The notes: generated from the sequence alone by a model not told the origin. 64,000 nt of DNA from Alkalimarinus sediminis (GCF_026427595.1 NZ_CP101527.1:2451501-2515500); one strand, 5' to 3'. Shown: positions 53,327 through 63,022, counted from the stretch's first letter. Numbers and translations are program-made.

Positions 53327-54028
53327 CTATTTTTCAGCGCCAACCAAAAAGCTTTCGAAGTCCTCACCGGTCAGTTTTTTGATCTGACTAAATAGATACC
53401 AGATAGCCAGCATTAAAATAACCGTACTCGGTAAGGCAATCACAGGGTAGCTCAATGCCGTCATCTCCCCTAGTTCCTCAGCGAACTCAGGGGTTCCAGG
53501 CGGACTCACCAAAATTACCTTGGCGAGCACGTAGTTAAGTACTGATGAGACAAAGAACGAGCCCGCCACGATATACGACGCCAACTTCAATCGTTTCTCA
53601 AATTCGTCAGTGTAATTTTTATCAGAGAGTGCAGAGTAAAGGTCGTCAGTGCGTATAATCTCTCTGTTCAAAATAATCATTTTAACAATGGGGTACTTTG
53701 TACGCTGAGTAAACAACACAGCCAAGCCAATAAGCGCTGGAATAGCCGCTTCTTTGATTGCAATATACTGTGGGTCTAACTCTAACAAGCTGATACCACC
53801 TGTTAAAAAGACACTCACTATACCCAAAATAGAAAAGGCGTTAACTTTACCAGACTGTTTAAGGTCCCAAAGACCGTAGCCAATGGGGAATGCTAAAGCA
53901 ACAACAATGCTCCAAGCAGGGCCCAGGCTATCTACTGCAGAAAACTTACTAAGAATAACCACGGGTATAATAATATTAAATGCAAGATTGCCTAAAAGGC
54001 CGCCTTTCTTCTGTGTATCTTTTGCCAT
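53327..54028 (-). CDS. VC0807-like integral membrane protein
   Basis: About 233 residues with six predicted membrane helices (for example NLAFNIIIPVVILSKFS, FSILGIVSVFLTGGISLL, AAIPALIGLAVLF). It resembles the VC0807 family of gammaproteobacterial membrane proteins, related in pattern to septation-type IspZ proteins. Function unknown. A cytoplasmic loop of about 40 charged residues (DDLYSALSDKNYTDEFEKRL) lies in the middle. I prefer ATG 54028 (MAKDTQKK) over the ATG at 54067; neither has a strong ribosome-binding site. Confidence 0.7.
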   Translation of the reverse strand: MAKDTQKKGGLLGNLAFNIIIPVVILSKFSAVDSLGPAWSIVVALAFPIGYGLWDLKQSGKVNAFSILGIVSVFLTGGISLLELDPQYIAIKEAAIPALIGLAVLFTQRTKYPIVKMIILNREIIRTDDLYSALSDKNYTDEFEKRLKLASYIVAGSFFVSSVLNYVLAKVILVSPPGTPEFAEELGEMTALSYPVIALPSTVILMLAIWYLFSQIKKLTGEDFESFLVGAEK

Positions 54029-54194
54029 ATCGTTAATATCTACACTCAGGTTAAACTCTAAAATCATGGGTGGGTTTGTTTAGCATAAACCTCCCTTAGT
54101 CGTTTCGACATTGAATCACGAGTTTGGTTCACTTTCAATCAATCTGACATCGATTTGCGACACCTTGCTCGCACCAATTATTGCTAAATCGCGA

Positions 54195-54815
54195 TTAGTT
54201 ATCTCTAGCAATTAGATAGAATCCAGCGCCAGCCATAATAGCTCCCGCTGAACGGTTTAGTCGTTTCATTGATTTTTCTGATCTAAAATAACGCTTTGCG
54301 TGGGACGCTGAGAAAGCAATCAACATAAGCCCTAACATCAACCCTACTAATGTTAATAACGAAACCAACATAATATCGCTGGTCGAAAGTTTAGATACGT
54401 CTAAAAAAGTCGGTAAGAAAGCAATGTAAAATAGAATGACTTTAGGGTTCGAAGCCGAGATCAAAAAGCCTTGAAGAAAGCTCAACGAAGACTTTGAACG
54501 CTGATGATTTATGTTCTCAACACCAGTATCCACTGGGGCTTGCCATATTTTATAGCCCAAAAAGAATAAATACGCTGCGCCAAGATACTGGATAACCGTA
54601 AACAACTCTCCCCAACTATGAGCAATAGCCGCTAACCCGTAACAGGCTAATATGAGATAGACGATATCACTTATAGCCATACCCAGCGCCAACGAAAAGC
54701 AAGATGCACTGCCACTTACCAATGCGCGAGCGAGTATGGCAAACACCCCCGGCCCCGGCGTAATACCAAAGAGAAAGATGGCAATAAAAAATGTAAATGC
54801 ACTTTCTGTCGACAT
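54195..54815 (-). CDS. LysE/RhtB-family exporter
   Basis: A 206-residue inner-membrane exporter with about six helices. ITPGPGVFAILARALVSG after helix 1 and FLISASNPKVILFYIAFLP are hallmarks of the LysE/RhtB superfamily, which exports amino acids such as lysine, threonine or homoserine lactones. Substrate not predictable. It lies upstream of the VC0807-like gene on the same strand, 166 bases away, and stands near the threonine aldolase, a loose link to amino-acid metabolism. Confidence 0.9.
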   Translation of the reverse strand: MSTESAFTFFIAIFLFGITPGPGVFAILARALVSGSASCFSLALGMAISDIVYLILACYGLAAIAHSWGELFTVIQYLGAAYLFFLGYKIWQAPVDTGVENINHQRSKSSLSFLQGFLISASNPKVILFYIAFLPTFLDVSKLSTSDIMLVSLLTLVGLMLGLMLIAFSASHAKRYFRSEKSMKRLNRSAGAIMAGAGFYLIARDN

Positions 54816-55117
54816 AAGGCTATGCTCTTCAGTTAGAGCAGTCAGTTTATCATGGTTTAAAAATCAAGGAGGAGGTATCACTATAACCTCTACTGCAACT
54901 CGGCAACCATAGCATTGATCTTTAACCCGCTACCAACGGCTCTTAGACCAACAAACCACACAAAACTGTAACTCTCTGAGTTAATAGAAAATTAGACATT
55001 AAGCACTTATAGTTTTGCTATTTGTCGGTTATATCAAATCAAAGCCGATTAAATTTGTTAGACTAAAACGATCGACTTTATCGTCCACCTTGAGTCATTA
55101 TTCTCGGGAGCAGAAAT
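54816..55117. other. divergent intergenic region
   Basis: A 302-base gap between the leftward LysE-type gene and the rightward TerB-like gene. It is A+T-rich. A GGAGGAGGT stretch near 54869 looks like a ribosome-binding site but no start codon with an open frame follows. I found no convincing promoter pair, RNA gene or repeat. Confidence 0.45.
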
Positions 55118-55543
55118 ATGTTTGAATCTCTTAAACACTGGTTTGAATCATCAAGTAATGAGCATAAATTATTTGATCATGCTGATGACGAAGCGATCCA
55201 TATTGCTCTAGCTTCTTTGCTTTACCAGGTAATTGCCTGCGACCACAAAGAAAGTGATAAAGAAAAGCACGAGTTTGCTGAAATACTTCGAACCGAGTTT
55301 GATCTTAACAGTGCACAAATTGCTAATCTGTATAAACAAGTTAAGCCCTTAAACGGCGATATCAACAAAGATCTTGAAACCATTGACCATTATCTAAAGC
55401 AGAATCCACATTTGCGCATGATGTTTATGCAGAAGCTAAACCATCTAATTTCACTCGATGGCGTAACATCAAAAGAGATGGACGTTTTTTATGAAGCTCA
55501 GAAAGTTCTTTTTCCTGAGTTAGCTGAAAAAAGTGAGTTTTAA
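55118..55543 (+). CDS. TerB-like protein
   Basis: A 141-residue all-helical cytoplasmic protein of the TerB/TerB-like (DjlA N-terminal) fold: ALASLLYQVIACDHKESDKEK with the acidic metal-binding turn, then QKLNHLISLDGVTSKEM. TerB-like domains occur in tellurite-resistance and stress systems, but no other ter genes are present here, so tellurite resistance should not be assumed. Confidence 0.75.
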   Translation: MFESLKHWFESSSNEHKLFDHADDEAIHIALASLLYQVIACDHKESDKEKHEFAEILRTEFDLNSAQIANLYKQVKPLNGDINKDLETIDHYLKQNPHLRMMFMQKLNHLISLDGVTSKEMDVFYEAQKVLFPELAEKSEF

Positions 55544-55605
55544 ACCAATAAAAGTAGATACCTGAAGGGTATTTCTATAAGGCGTACACACACAATATTT
55601 TCATT

Positions 55606-55642
55606 TCCGCGCAGGCGCTATTAAATTAGCGTCATTCGCGGA
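55606..55642. terminator. structured convergent terminator region
   Basis: TCCGCG (55606-55611) pairs with CGCGGA (55637-55642) and an inner GCGCTA/TAGCGT stem lies inside. On the plus strand T-rich DNA follows. It sits between the TerB-like gene and the convergent DUF3047 gene. Confidence 0.5.
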
Positions 55643-55651
55643 TACCTTTAT

Positions 55652-56305
55652 TTATTTTCTGGAAAAATAGATATCCCCATAGAACGCTGTCGCATACCCA
55701 CCTGTGTTATCGGTATCAGTCATAATGGCAACAGCATGAATTTCAACAATCTCTTCGCCTAACCAGTCTTTAAAATATTCATAGACATTACGTTTTTCTG
55801 TATACCATTGGCCGATCTTGTGGTGCATAGACCTGACCGCTACCATCCTGTTATTATCAGGAGCAAACGCATTGGGCCAAGTATTATCTATATCACCACG
55901 GCTAGACCAAACAAAATTAAGTGCTTTTGTTCTCCAAAAAAACAAACCACCTGAGCGAATCACATATAGTCTAGCCACATAATCATCGCCTTCTTTTTGC
56001 TGTTCATCACCTTCTGGTAGCTTTCCGTTGATACGCCAACGCCAATTCAGGTAAGGGTATTCTTTAAGATTTATCACCGTTTTTTTGAATAAGCCTGATG
56101 CAGCACCATCGCTTACTGCTTTTAATACCAGTTCGTTATCAAAATGCTCTATGCTGTAGTTTGTTTCGCGTTCAAAAGACTTAACCTCCCAGCCTACCAT
56201 TGAGCCAGAGGAAAATAGTCCAATGGGTAGTATCTCAGCTGCCACCATATTTGATGAGTAAACACTGCAACTGATGGCAATAGCGAGTAACAAAGCTAGC
56301 TTCAT
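55652..56305 (-). CDS. DUF3047-family exported protein
   Basis: About 217 residues with a signal peptide ending near SNMVAA and the beta-sandwich sequence of DUF3047: GWEVKSFERETNYSI, YLNWRWRINGKLPEGDE, KEGDDYVARLYVI and AVAIMTDTDNTGGYATAFYGDI. Function unknown; it may bind a periplasmic ligand, as its motifs resemble carbohydrate-binding sandwiches. ATG 56305 is preferred to the GTG at 56317. It lies downstream of the cus operon, 41 bases from the cusA stop, so may be read through from it. Confidence 0.8.
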   Translation of the reverse strand: MKLALLLAIAISCSVYSSNMVAAEILPIGLFSSGSMVGWEVKSFERETNYSIEHFDNELVLKAVSDGAASGLFKKTVINLKEYPYLNWRWRINGKLPEGDEQQKEGDDYVARLYVIRSGGLFFWRTKALNFVWSSRGDIDNTWPNAFAPDNNRMVAVRSMHHKIGQWYTEKRNVYEYFKDWLGEEIVEIHAVAIMTDTDNTGGYATAFYGDIYFSRK

Positions 56306-56358
56306 ATTGGGTGACACCGATTAAGCCTAATATCTATAGCAGACTAGTATACACACAA

Positions 56359-59300
56359 TTAGTTCCTCGGATATTTCCACAATTGATAAATTGCCGGTAT
56401 CACCAATAACGTCAGTAATACGGTACTAATCATGCCACCAATCATCGGCCCTGCGATTCGCTGCATCACTTCTGACCCAGTGCCACTGCCGACCATAATG
56501 GGCACCAAACCAATCACAATGGCTAAAACCGTCATCATAATCGGGCGCACTCGAAGCCCCGCCCCTGACATTACCGCCTGGCGTACATCAGCGCGAGTCA
56601 CAGCCCGACCTTCATGAGCGGCTTGCGCCTTTATCTTTGCATATGACTGGTTCAAGTAGACTAGCATCAACACACCAATTTCAACCGCAACTCCGGCCAA
56701 TGCAATAAAGCCCACCGCGACTGCTATCGACATGTTGTAGCCTTGTAGATACATCAGCCATAAGCCACCAATAACCGCAAACGGTAACGTACCCATGATG
56801 ATGAGTACTTCAACTACATTCCTGAAATTGATGTACAGCAGTAGCACAATAATCGCCAAGGTGAGCGGCACGACAATCGATAAGCGCTCTTGCGCTCTAA
56901 CCATATACTCATACTGACCCGACCACGCAATAGAGTACCCAGCAGGCATATCGACGCGCTCTGCCACGACCTTCTGCGCCTCTTCTACATAAGAGCCCAA
57001 GTCGCGGTTATCAATATCTACTAAGGTCCAGCCATTAAGACGAGCATTTTCACTTTTGATAGCGGGCGGGCCATTAGCGACATAGATATTGGCTACATCG
57101 GCCAACGCGATACGTTCTTTTGTCGCGGTGACAATTGGCAGCAGTTTTAACTGTTCTTCAGAGTCTCGATAAGATTGCGGATAACGAACATTAACGGGGT
57201 AACGCTCAAGCCCTTCTACTGTTTCGGTCACATTCATGCCGCCAATAGCGGTACGGACGACGTTTTGAATATCGGCAACGTTAAGCCCAAAACGAGCGGC
57301 TCTTTCACGGTCAATATCCACATTCACATAACGACCACCCGCTACACGCTCAGAGTAAACCGAGGCCGTACCTGCTACTTCTGGCAATATCACTTCTAAC
57401 TGTTTACCGATTTTTTCGATTTCAGCTAAATCAGGCCCCGAGACTTTAATGCCGACAGGGGTTTTAATGCCGGTCGACAACATATCAATGCGGGTTTTAA
57501 TCGGCATGACCCAAGCGTTGGTCAGCCCTGGGAACTTCACCAAGGTATCGAGTTCTTTTTTAATCGACTCTATAGTGACACCCGGTCTCCATTGATCTTT
57601 CGGTTTGAACTGGATCACCGTCTCTATCATGGTTAAAGGAGCAGGATCTGTTGCAGTATCTGCTCGCCCAACCTTGCCAAAAACAGTCTCCACTTCAGGG
57701 ACTGTTTTTATAAGTTTATCGGTCTGTTGCAGAATCTCCCTCGCTTTACCTATCGACACACCCGCATAGGTGGTTGGCATATACATCAAGTCCCCCTCGT
57801 CTAGCGGAGGCATAAATTCGCTACCTATTTTTGTGGCGGGCCATAGTCCAACCGCCAACACAACCAGCGACAGCAATAAAACCGATTTAGGAAATCTAAG
57901 CACAACTGAAATAACAGGGCGATAGAGGGCGATCATAATGCGATTAAAGGGGTTCTTATGTTCTGGCGTTACCTTGCCTCGAATAAAATATCCCATCAAA
58001 ACCGGCACTAATGTAATCGACAACATTGCAGCAGCGGCCATTGCAAAGGTTTTGGTATAGGCTAAGGGCGCGAATAACTTGCCTTCTTGTGCTTCGAGGG
58101 TAAACACTGGCAAGAAGCTCATGGTAATTATAAGCAATGAGAAAAATAACGGAGGGCCCACTTCACAGGCCGCCTGACTGATCACCCGCCAACGGTTTTC
58201 ATCGGTCAGTTTAGTTTTTTCCATATGTTTGTGGACGTTTTCAATCATCACTATCGCGCCATCAACCATCGCACCAATAGCAATGGCGATACCGCCTAGC
58301 GACATAATATTGGCATTCAACCCTTGCTGATACATCACTATAAAGGCCGCCAAAATACCCATTGGCAAGCTGACAATAATCACCAAAGAAGAGCGAATAT
58401 GGAAAAGAAACAACGTACAGATAAGCGTGACAACAATAAATTCTTCAAGCAGCTTTTCATATAGATTATCAACCGCTCGACTGATTAAACCCGATCGATC
58501 ATAGGTGGTGACAATTTCAACGCCCTCAGGCAACCCTGCTTTCAGATTTTCTAGCTTCTCTTTAACCCCATCAATGGTGGTTTGAGCATTTTCACCAAAG
58601 CGCATCACCACGATGCCCCCCACGACCTCACCTTCTCCATTTAACTCAGCGATACCCCGTCGCATTTGCGGGCCTAAATTAATATCGGCAACATCTCTCA
58701 ACAACAATGGGGTACCGTTTTTATTAATGCCCAATGGCACTTTTGCCAGATCCTCACTACTTTTCAGGTACCCCGACACTCGAACCATATACTCAGCTTC
58801 GGCCATCTCGACAACTGATGCGCCGGTCTCCTGATTGGCGTTTTGAATCGCGTTGCGAATATGAGGCAGCGGAATGCTATAAGCCCTTAATCGGTTAGGA
58901 TCAACATCGACCTGATACTGTTTGACCATGCCACCAATGGTCGCCACTTCAGATACACCTGGCACCGTTTGCAACTCAAACTTAAGAAACCAGTCTTGAA
59001 TACTCCGTAGTTGGGCTAAATCATGCTGTCCTGTTCGATCTATTAATGCATAGGAGTAAACCCAACCAACACCGGTAGCATCGGGCCCTAATTGGGGTTT
59101 TGCTGCCTTTGGTAAATCACCTGAAACCTGGTTGAGATACTCCAACACTCTCGATCGCGCCCAATAGAGGTCGGTGCCATCTTCAAATATTACATACACG
59201 TAGGAATCACCGAAGAATGAATACCCTCTCACAGTCAATGCACCGGGCACTGATAGCATCGCGGTAGTCAGCGGGTATGTCACTTGGTCTTCAACCACTT

Positions 59301-59475
59301 GAGGTGCCTGACCTGCGTAGCTGGTTTTAATAATCACCTGCACATCAGACAAGTCCGGTAGTGCGTCAATTGGGGTATTGCGAACAGCAAACCACCCTAC
59401 CCCCAAAAGCACAGCCGTTGCCAATATGACAAAAAATCGATTGGCGATCGACCACCTGATAACTGCAGTAATCAT
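56359..59475 (-). CDS. cusA: heavy-metal RND efflux pump CusA
   Basis: A 1038-residue inner-membrane HME-RND pump that exports Cu(I)/Ag(I) through CusCBA. The start IRWSIANRFFVILA, TPIDALPDLSDVQVI, the proton-relay helix GAMVDGAIVMIEN and RIDMLSTGIKTPVGIK are CusA/SilA type; the Met in RIDML corresponds to a metal-relay methionine of E. coli CusA. It ends the operon, 124 bases after cusF, a gap that holds a REP-like pair. The DUF3047 gene follows closely. Confidence 0.95.
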   Translation of the reverse strand: MITAVIRWSIANRFFVILATAVLLGVGWFAVRNTPIDALPDLSDVQVIIKTSYAGQAPQVVEDQVTYPLTTAMLSVPGALTVRGYSFFGDSYVYVIFEDGTDLYWARSRVLEYLNQVSGDLPKAAKPQLGPDATGVGWVYSYALIDRTGQHDLAQLRSIQDWFLKFELQTVPGVSEVATIGGMVKQYQVDVDPNRLRAYSIPLPHIRNAIQNANQETGASVVEMAEAEYMVRVSGYLKSSEDLAKVPLGINKNGTPLLLRDVADINLGPQMRRGIAELNGEGEVVGGIVVMRFGENAQTTIDGVKEKLENLKAGLPEGVEIVTTYDRSGLISRAVDNLYEKLLEEFIVVTLICTLFLFHIRSSLVIIVSLPMGILAAFIVMYQQGLNANIMSLGGIAIAIGAMVDGAIVMIENVHKHMEKTKLTDENRWRVISQAACEVGPPLFFSLLIITMSFLPVFTLEAQEGKLFAPLAYTKTFAMAAAAMLSITLVPVLMGYFIRGKVTPEHKNPFNRIMIALYRPVISVVLRFPKSVLLLSLVVLAVGLWPATKIGSEFMPPLDEGDLMYMPTTYAGVSIGKAREILQQTDKLIKTVPEVETVFGKVGRADTATDPAPLTMIETVIQFKPKDQWRPGVTIESIKKELDTLVKFPGLTNAWVMPIKTRIDMLSTGIKTPVGIKVSGPDLAEIEKIGKQLEVILPEVAGTASVYSERVAGGRYVNVDIDRERAARFGLNVADIQNVVRTAIGGMNVTETVEGLERYPVNVRYPQSYRDSEEQLKLLPIVTATKERIALADVANIYVANGPPAIKSENARLNGWTLVDIDNRDLGSYVEEAQKVVAERVDMPAGYSIAWSGQYEYMVRAQERLSIVVPLTLAIIVLLLYINFRNVVEVLIIMGTLPFAVIGGLWLMYLQGYNMSIAVAVGFIALAGVAVEIGVLMLVYLNQSYAKIKAQAAHEGRAVTRADVRQAVMSGAGLRVRPIMMTVLAIVIGLVPIMVGSGTGSEVMQRIAGPMIGGMISTVLLTLLVIPAIYQLWKYPRN

Positions 59476-59515
59476 TATTAACTCCGAATGAACAATGTAC
59501 CAACGTGACAGTTTT

Positions 59516-59592
59516 TTCGCGCCAAAGTGGCGCTCCTACAAGAGATGTTGGTAACCCATTACGCACGTGTAGGAGCGGCTCTTAGCCGCGAA
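59516..59592. repeat. REP-like inverted pair between cusF and cusA
   Basis: A 25-base element at 59516-59540 (TTCGCGCC, AAAGT, GGCGC and TCCTACA) and another at 59568-59592 (TGTAGGAGCGGC, TCTTA, GCCGCGAA) are inverted copies sharing TGTAGGAGC and terminal CGCGAA parts, each with its own stem-loop. This is the arrangement of a REP doublet as known from Pseudomonas. Confidence 0.75.
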
Positions 59593-59599
59593 GCGATCG

Positions 59600-60055
59600 C
59601 TATTTAACGTCGATCTGTTTAATCACATAACTATTGTCTTTTTTAACGTTCAATATAAATGTGACTTCTTGCCCTGGCTTTAAGTCATTTAAATTAACGT
59701 CTTCGGTGGTTCTGAAATTCATTCGCATCTTGGGCCACTGCAATGCTTCGATAGGCTCATGAACAATATTAACCATGTTTTTTTCAGCCATAACTTTATT
59801 GATGCGCCCTGCCCCCATCACTTCACGCATACCTTGGTTCATCATATGGCCTTGATCACTCATATGACCCTTATCACTCATATGACCCTTATCACTCATA
59901 TGGCCTTTATCACTCATATGACTGTCTTCATGCATTTTCGATTGACTATGGCCATGCTGTGAGTCCGCCAATGCGCCGGTAGGCAGTAATAGCGCACCTA
60001 AGACGATAGCCGAAACAGCATTTCTTACCGTTGCATTAATAGTTACGTTTTTCAT
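59600..60055 (-). CDS. cusF: periplasmic copper chaperone CusF with His-Met repeat
   Basis: A 151-residue exported protein: signal peptide (LGALLLPTGALA), a linker containing four HMSDKG-type repeats, then the CusF OB-fold. The Cu(I) site is visible as His in IVHEPIEAL, Trp in LQWP and two Met in KMRMNF, matching H36, W44, M47 and M49 of E. coli CusF. It carries Cu/Ag to CusB. AGGAG upstream is strong. It begins 28 bases after cusB. Confidence 0.92.
   Translation of the reverse strand: MKNVTINATVRNAVSAIVLGALLLPTGALADSQHGHSQSKMHEDSHMSDKGHMSDKGHMSDKGHMSDQGHMMNQGMREVMGAGRINKVMAEKNMVNIVHEPIEALQWPKMRMNFRTTEDVNLNDLKPGQEVTFILNVKKDNSYVIKQIDVK
59843..59932. repeat. 18-bp repeats coding the HMSDKG linker
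   Basis: A unit beginning CATATG recurs every 18 bases from 59843, four full copies and a partial fifth, inside cusF. It encodes repeats of His-Met-Ser-Asp-Lys/Gln-Gly on the minus strand and probably varies in number by slippage. Confidence 0.8.
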
Positions 60056-60083
60056 GTTTTTCTCCTGTTTACTTATTTTCTTG

Positions 60084-61595
60084 TTACTGATTTGTCACTG
60101 TTTTAATCGTGGTGATTTGGTAGTCCCAATCACCTTGCTTTTTTAGTTCAAACTCAATGAGCTGGCCTGCTTGAAACATCGTGAGGTCTACATTACGGGA
60201 GACCTCAAAATCCATTCTCATGGTAGGCCAATCCAGCGCTTTAATAGGGTCGTGGGTGATCGTTAGCATCGCCATATCTGCCATCACGTCTTCAATTTTA
60301 CCGGTAGCTGTATAGGTATCATTTTGCGGAGTTTCATTGACGTTTTTCTCTTCTGCATTACCAGATGCTATGCGCGCAATTTCCGCATCAATATTTGATT
60401 CGGAATCAATCAGAAACTGTGCAGACGTCACCACTAAATCCCCTTCTTGTAACCCCTCCAGTATTTGCACGCGACCATTAGATTCGATACCCACATCCAC
60501 CAACACAGACTTAAACGCGCCATCGCCCAAAACCCTAACCACACGGTTATGTCGCCCTCCTTTGATCAGGGCTTCTCGTGGGATACTCAACGCCTCTGCT
60601 GATACCGGCGCAAACAAGGTTAAATCGACATACATGTTGGGCTTCAATACCAACGCGGGGTTATCTACTTTAATACGCACACGCAGCGTTCTTGTTATGC
60701 TGTCTAGTTCAGGATAGAGATAGTCAACCTCACCACTCCATTGCTTGCCAAGTACTGCTTCGGTTCGCATTTCAACTATTTGACCCGGTTTTACCCAGCT
60801 GGCCTGCCGTTCAAACACCTCGGCAATAACCCATACCGATGAGAGCGAGCCAATCGACATAACCTCAGTCGCGGGTTTAATAAACATCCCCTGTCGCACC
60901 TTTAGGTCTTTTACAAAACCGTCACGGTCAGCAGTAACTTTAATGCGTTGATCGACCACTTTTCGCTTTTCAAGCCGCTGTACTTGCTGATTCGATAACC
61001 CTAACGAAAGCAACCGAGAGCGGGAGGCCTGTTTAAGTGTTTTGTTGCCACTGCGCAATACCGCCAGATACTCTTCTTGTGCATTCACTAACGCAGGTGA
61101 GTATAGCTCGTAAAGGGTCTGCCCTTTTGTCACAGAATCCCCAGAGCTATTTACATTTAGTACTTCTATCCAGCCATCGACTCGGCTGTGTATGTGGGAG
61201 AGTTTGTCTTCATCAAAGTCGATATAACCGACGGTATTAATGGGCAGATCAATCGCCCCTTTGGTGACTGCTTCGGTTCGGACGCCAAGATTATTGATGA
61301 CCATCGGCGATATCTTAACGACACCTTCATCTCCACCTTGCAGATCTTCTTCATAGACCGGCACTAGATCCATCCCCATAGGAGACAAACCAGGTTTATC
61401 ACGACGATAGTTCTTATCCATGGGGGCAACCCAGTATAACGGCTGCCTTTCTGCACTACCTGCCGTGGAGTCACTTGCCGTATGCTCCATGCCTCCCAAC
61501 AGTGGCAACTGCGTGCTACTCAATACAAACTTTTGCAAGGCCATTCCAGTACCCATTGCAATGAGTAGCCCCACTAAAACCCCTACACTCTTCAT
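60084..61595 (-). CDS. cusB: copper efflux adaptor CusB with C-terminal CusF domain
   Basis: A 503-residue membrane-fusion protein. Membrane anchor, a heavy-metal-binding domain (YWVAPMDKNYRRDKPG with SPMGMDLVP), lipoyl and hairpin parts (SHIHSRVDGWIEVLNVNSS; SRSRLLSLGLSNQQVQRL), a beta-barrel, and from about residue 435 a CusF-type domain (MLTITHDPIKALDWPTMRM) with the same His/Trp/Met site. Such fusion allows metal capture on the adaptor itself. TAATG overlap couples it to cusC; cusF follows. Confidence 0.93.
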   Translation of the reverse strand: MKSVGVLVGLLIAMGTGMALQKFVLSSTQLPLLGGMEHTASDSTAGSAERQPLYWVAPMDKNYRRDKPGLSPMGMDLVPVYEEDLQGGDEGVVKISPMVINNLGVRTEAVTKGAIDLPINTVGYIDFDEDKLSHIHSRVDGWIEVLNVNSSGDSVTKGQTLYELYSPALVNAQEEYLAVLRSGNKTLKQASRSRLLSLGLSNQQVQRLEKRKVVDQRIKVTADRDGFVKDLKVRQGMFIKPATEVMSIGSLSSVWVIAEVFERQASWVKPGQIVEMRTEAVLGKQWSGEVDYLYPELDSITRTLRVRIKVDNPALVLKPNMYVDLTLFAPVSAEALSIPREALIKGGRHNRVVRVLGDGAFKSVLVDVGIESNGRVQILEGLQEGDLVVTSAQFLIDSESNIDAEIARIASGNAEEKNVNETPQNDTYTATGKIEDVMADMAMLTITHDPIKALDWPTMRMDFEVSRNVDLTMFQAGQLIEFELKKQGDWDYQITTIKTVTNQ

Positions 61596-63022
61596 TATTT
61601 AGCCTCTCCTGTTAGTGACTCAAAGGAACCCAAGGCTAGCGCAGGGGTCTCGGTAGAATAGTAAAACTGTAAATCTGAGATCAGTTGCAGTCTGGTAACG
61701 ACTAGACGCTCATAGTCCAGTCGATCTCGCTGCTCGCTTATAAATGCTCGCATAACCTCTGCAAAGTCAGTGGCATCGGCCTGATACGCATTGAGTGATG
61801 ACTCTGCTTGTAGCCTTGCCTTATCTAAGATTTGCTCATCAAACAGCGCAATTTGTTCCTCTACCTGCGCCAAACGACTGGTAATGGTCTGAACCTCACC
61901 CACCATCTCGGTAAGCTTGTCTTGATAGGCATTCTGCTGCGCCTCTTTACGGAATACCGCACTCTGTACCGACTTATCTTGCCGACTATTGGTAAACAGC
62001 GGCATCGACACATTCACCATGGCACTGACAAAGTCAGACCGATCAGAGCCATCATTATTCACTCCGTCACGATACCCATAATTCAACTCTACACCCCAGG
62101 CCGGTTGGTATTGTTGCTTTGAGATTCGTATATCACTCTCTGCAACATCCACCTGACGCTGAAGGCTTAACAGCATTGGGTGAGTTTTGAGCTGTTGAAA
62201 TAATCGCTGCCTATTTTCAGAGCTATAGCGCTGCCCTTTGGGTGATTCCAGAGGGTTTACCATTTTGCTTGGTGGCTGCATTTTCGGAAACTGTTCAGGC
62301 CATATTGAATCGGTTGCCACATGGCCAATCCATCGCGATAACTGAGCGCGCTGAATTTCGCTCTGCCGTTTTGCTTTGATAATTTTTTCTCGGAGTCGAC
62401 TTCGTTCAAGCTCGGCTCTTAACACATCTTTCTGTTGCACGCTGCCCACGCTATAGAGCGAATGTGTTACCTCTAACAGCTGCTCAAATAAGAGTTCATC
62501 TTGTTCGATAATATTGGTTGCCCGCTCCCAATATAGAACTTCTAACCAGAGGCTTCTGGCGGTTCGGGTAACTGTTAAATAGCGGGTTTTCGCCAGACTT
62601 TCGAAAGACGATGCCTGCGCATTTAGCTTGAGTTCTTTCAACGATAAGGTGTCACCTTGCGGGAACATCTGCCTGATACCCACTTTAAATTGGGTCATGG
62701 GCTCCTGATCAAACTTAAAGGTATCGGTTGGCAGGTTTTGCGCGCCAACTAACAACACCGGGTCGGGTAGCTGGCTTTGAGAGGCTGCTTCCGCCCTTGA
62801 TGACTGAGATCGATTAAGGGTTTGCGTAATACCTAAATCACTCTCTACCGCAATCTTTTGGGCCTTTTCTATTGTTAGTGTGGCGTGACTCAAGGGGGCA
62901 AACACCATACTAAACCCCGTTAATAGCATGGTAAAAATTGTGCTAGTACAGAGGCTCGTTACGAACCCCATTTTAAAACTGGGTAAGGGCTGACTCAACG
63001 GCATAGCCTTGATTGCACTCAT
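61595..63022 (-). CDS. cusC: outer-membrane efflux channel CusC-like (TolC family)
   Basis: A roughly 475-residue TolC-family outer-membrane factor, two repeated long-helix OEP regions (ALTIEKAQKIAVESDLGI start; SALNAYQADATDFAEVM in the second). It lacks the lipobox of E. coli CusC; a signal-like segment (SLCTSTIFTMLLTGFSMVF) ends near SHA. I place the start at ATG 63022 with GAG nine bases upstream; the frame is open to TTG 63169 but those residues are not family-like. Its stop overlaps cusB's ATG by one base (TAATG). Confidence 0.88.
   Translation of the reverse strand: MSAIKAMPLSQPLPSFKMGFVTSLCTSTIFTMLLTGFSMVFAPLSHATLTIEKAQKIAVESDLGITQTLNRSQSSRAEAASQSQLPDPVLLVGAQNLPTDTFKFDQEPMTQFKVGIRQMFPQGDTLSLKELKLNAQASSFESLAKTRYLTVTRTARSLWLEVLYWERATNIIEQDELLFEQLLEVTHSLYSVGSVQQKDVLRAELERSRLREKIIKAKRQSEIQRAQLSRWIGHVATDSIWPEQFPKMQPPSKMVNPLESPKGQRYSSENRQRLFQQLKTHPMLLSLQRQVDVAESDIRISKQQYQPAWGVELNYGYRDGVNNDGSDRSDFVSAMVNVSMPLFTNSRQDKSVQSAVFRKEAQQNAYQDKLTEMVGEVQTITSRLAQVEEQIALFDEQILDKARLQAESSLNAYQADATDFAEVMRAFISEQRDRLDYERLVVTRLQLISDLQFYYSTETPALALGSFESLTGEAK

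Noticed and set aside
55118-55543. Tellurite-resistance operon
   Set aside because: Only a TerB-like fold is present; no terC, terD or terZ gene accompanies it.
59843-59932. Possible CRISPR or intergenic repeat array
   Set aside because: The 18-base units lie in frame inside cusF and encode the HMSDKG linker.
60337-60717. 126-codon plus-strand frame opposite cusB
   Set aside because: Antisense shadow of cusB without family similarity.
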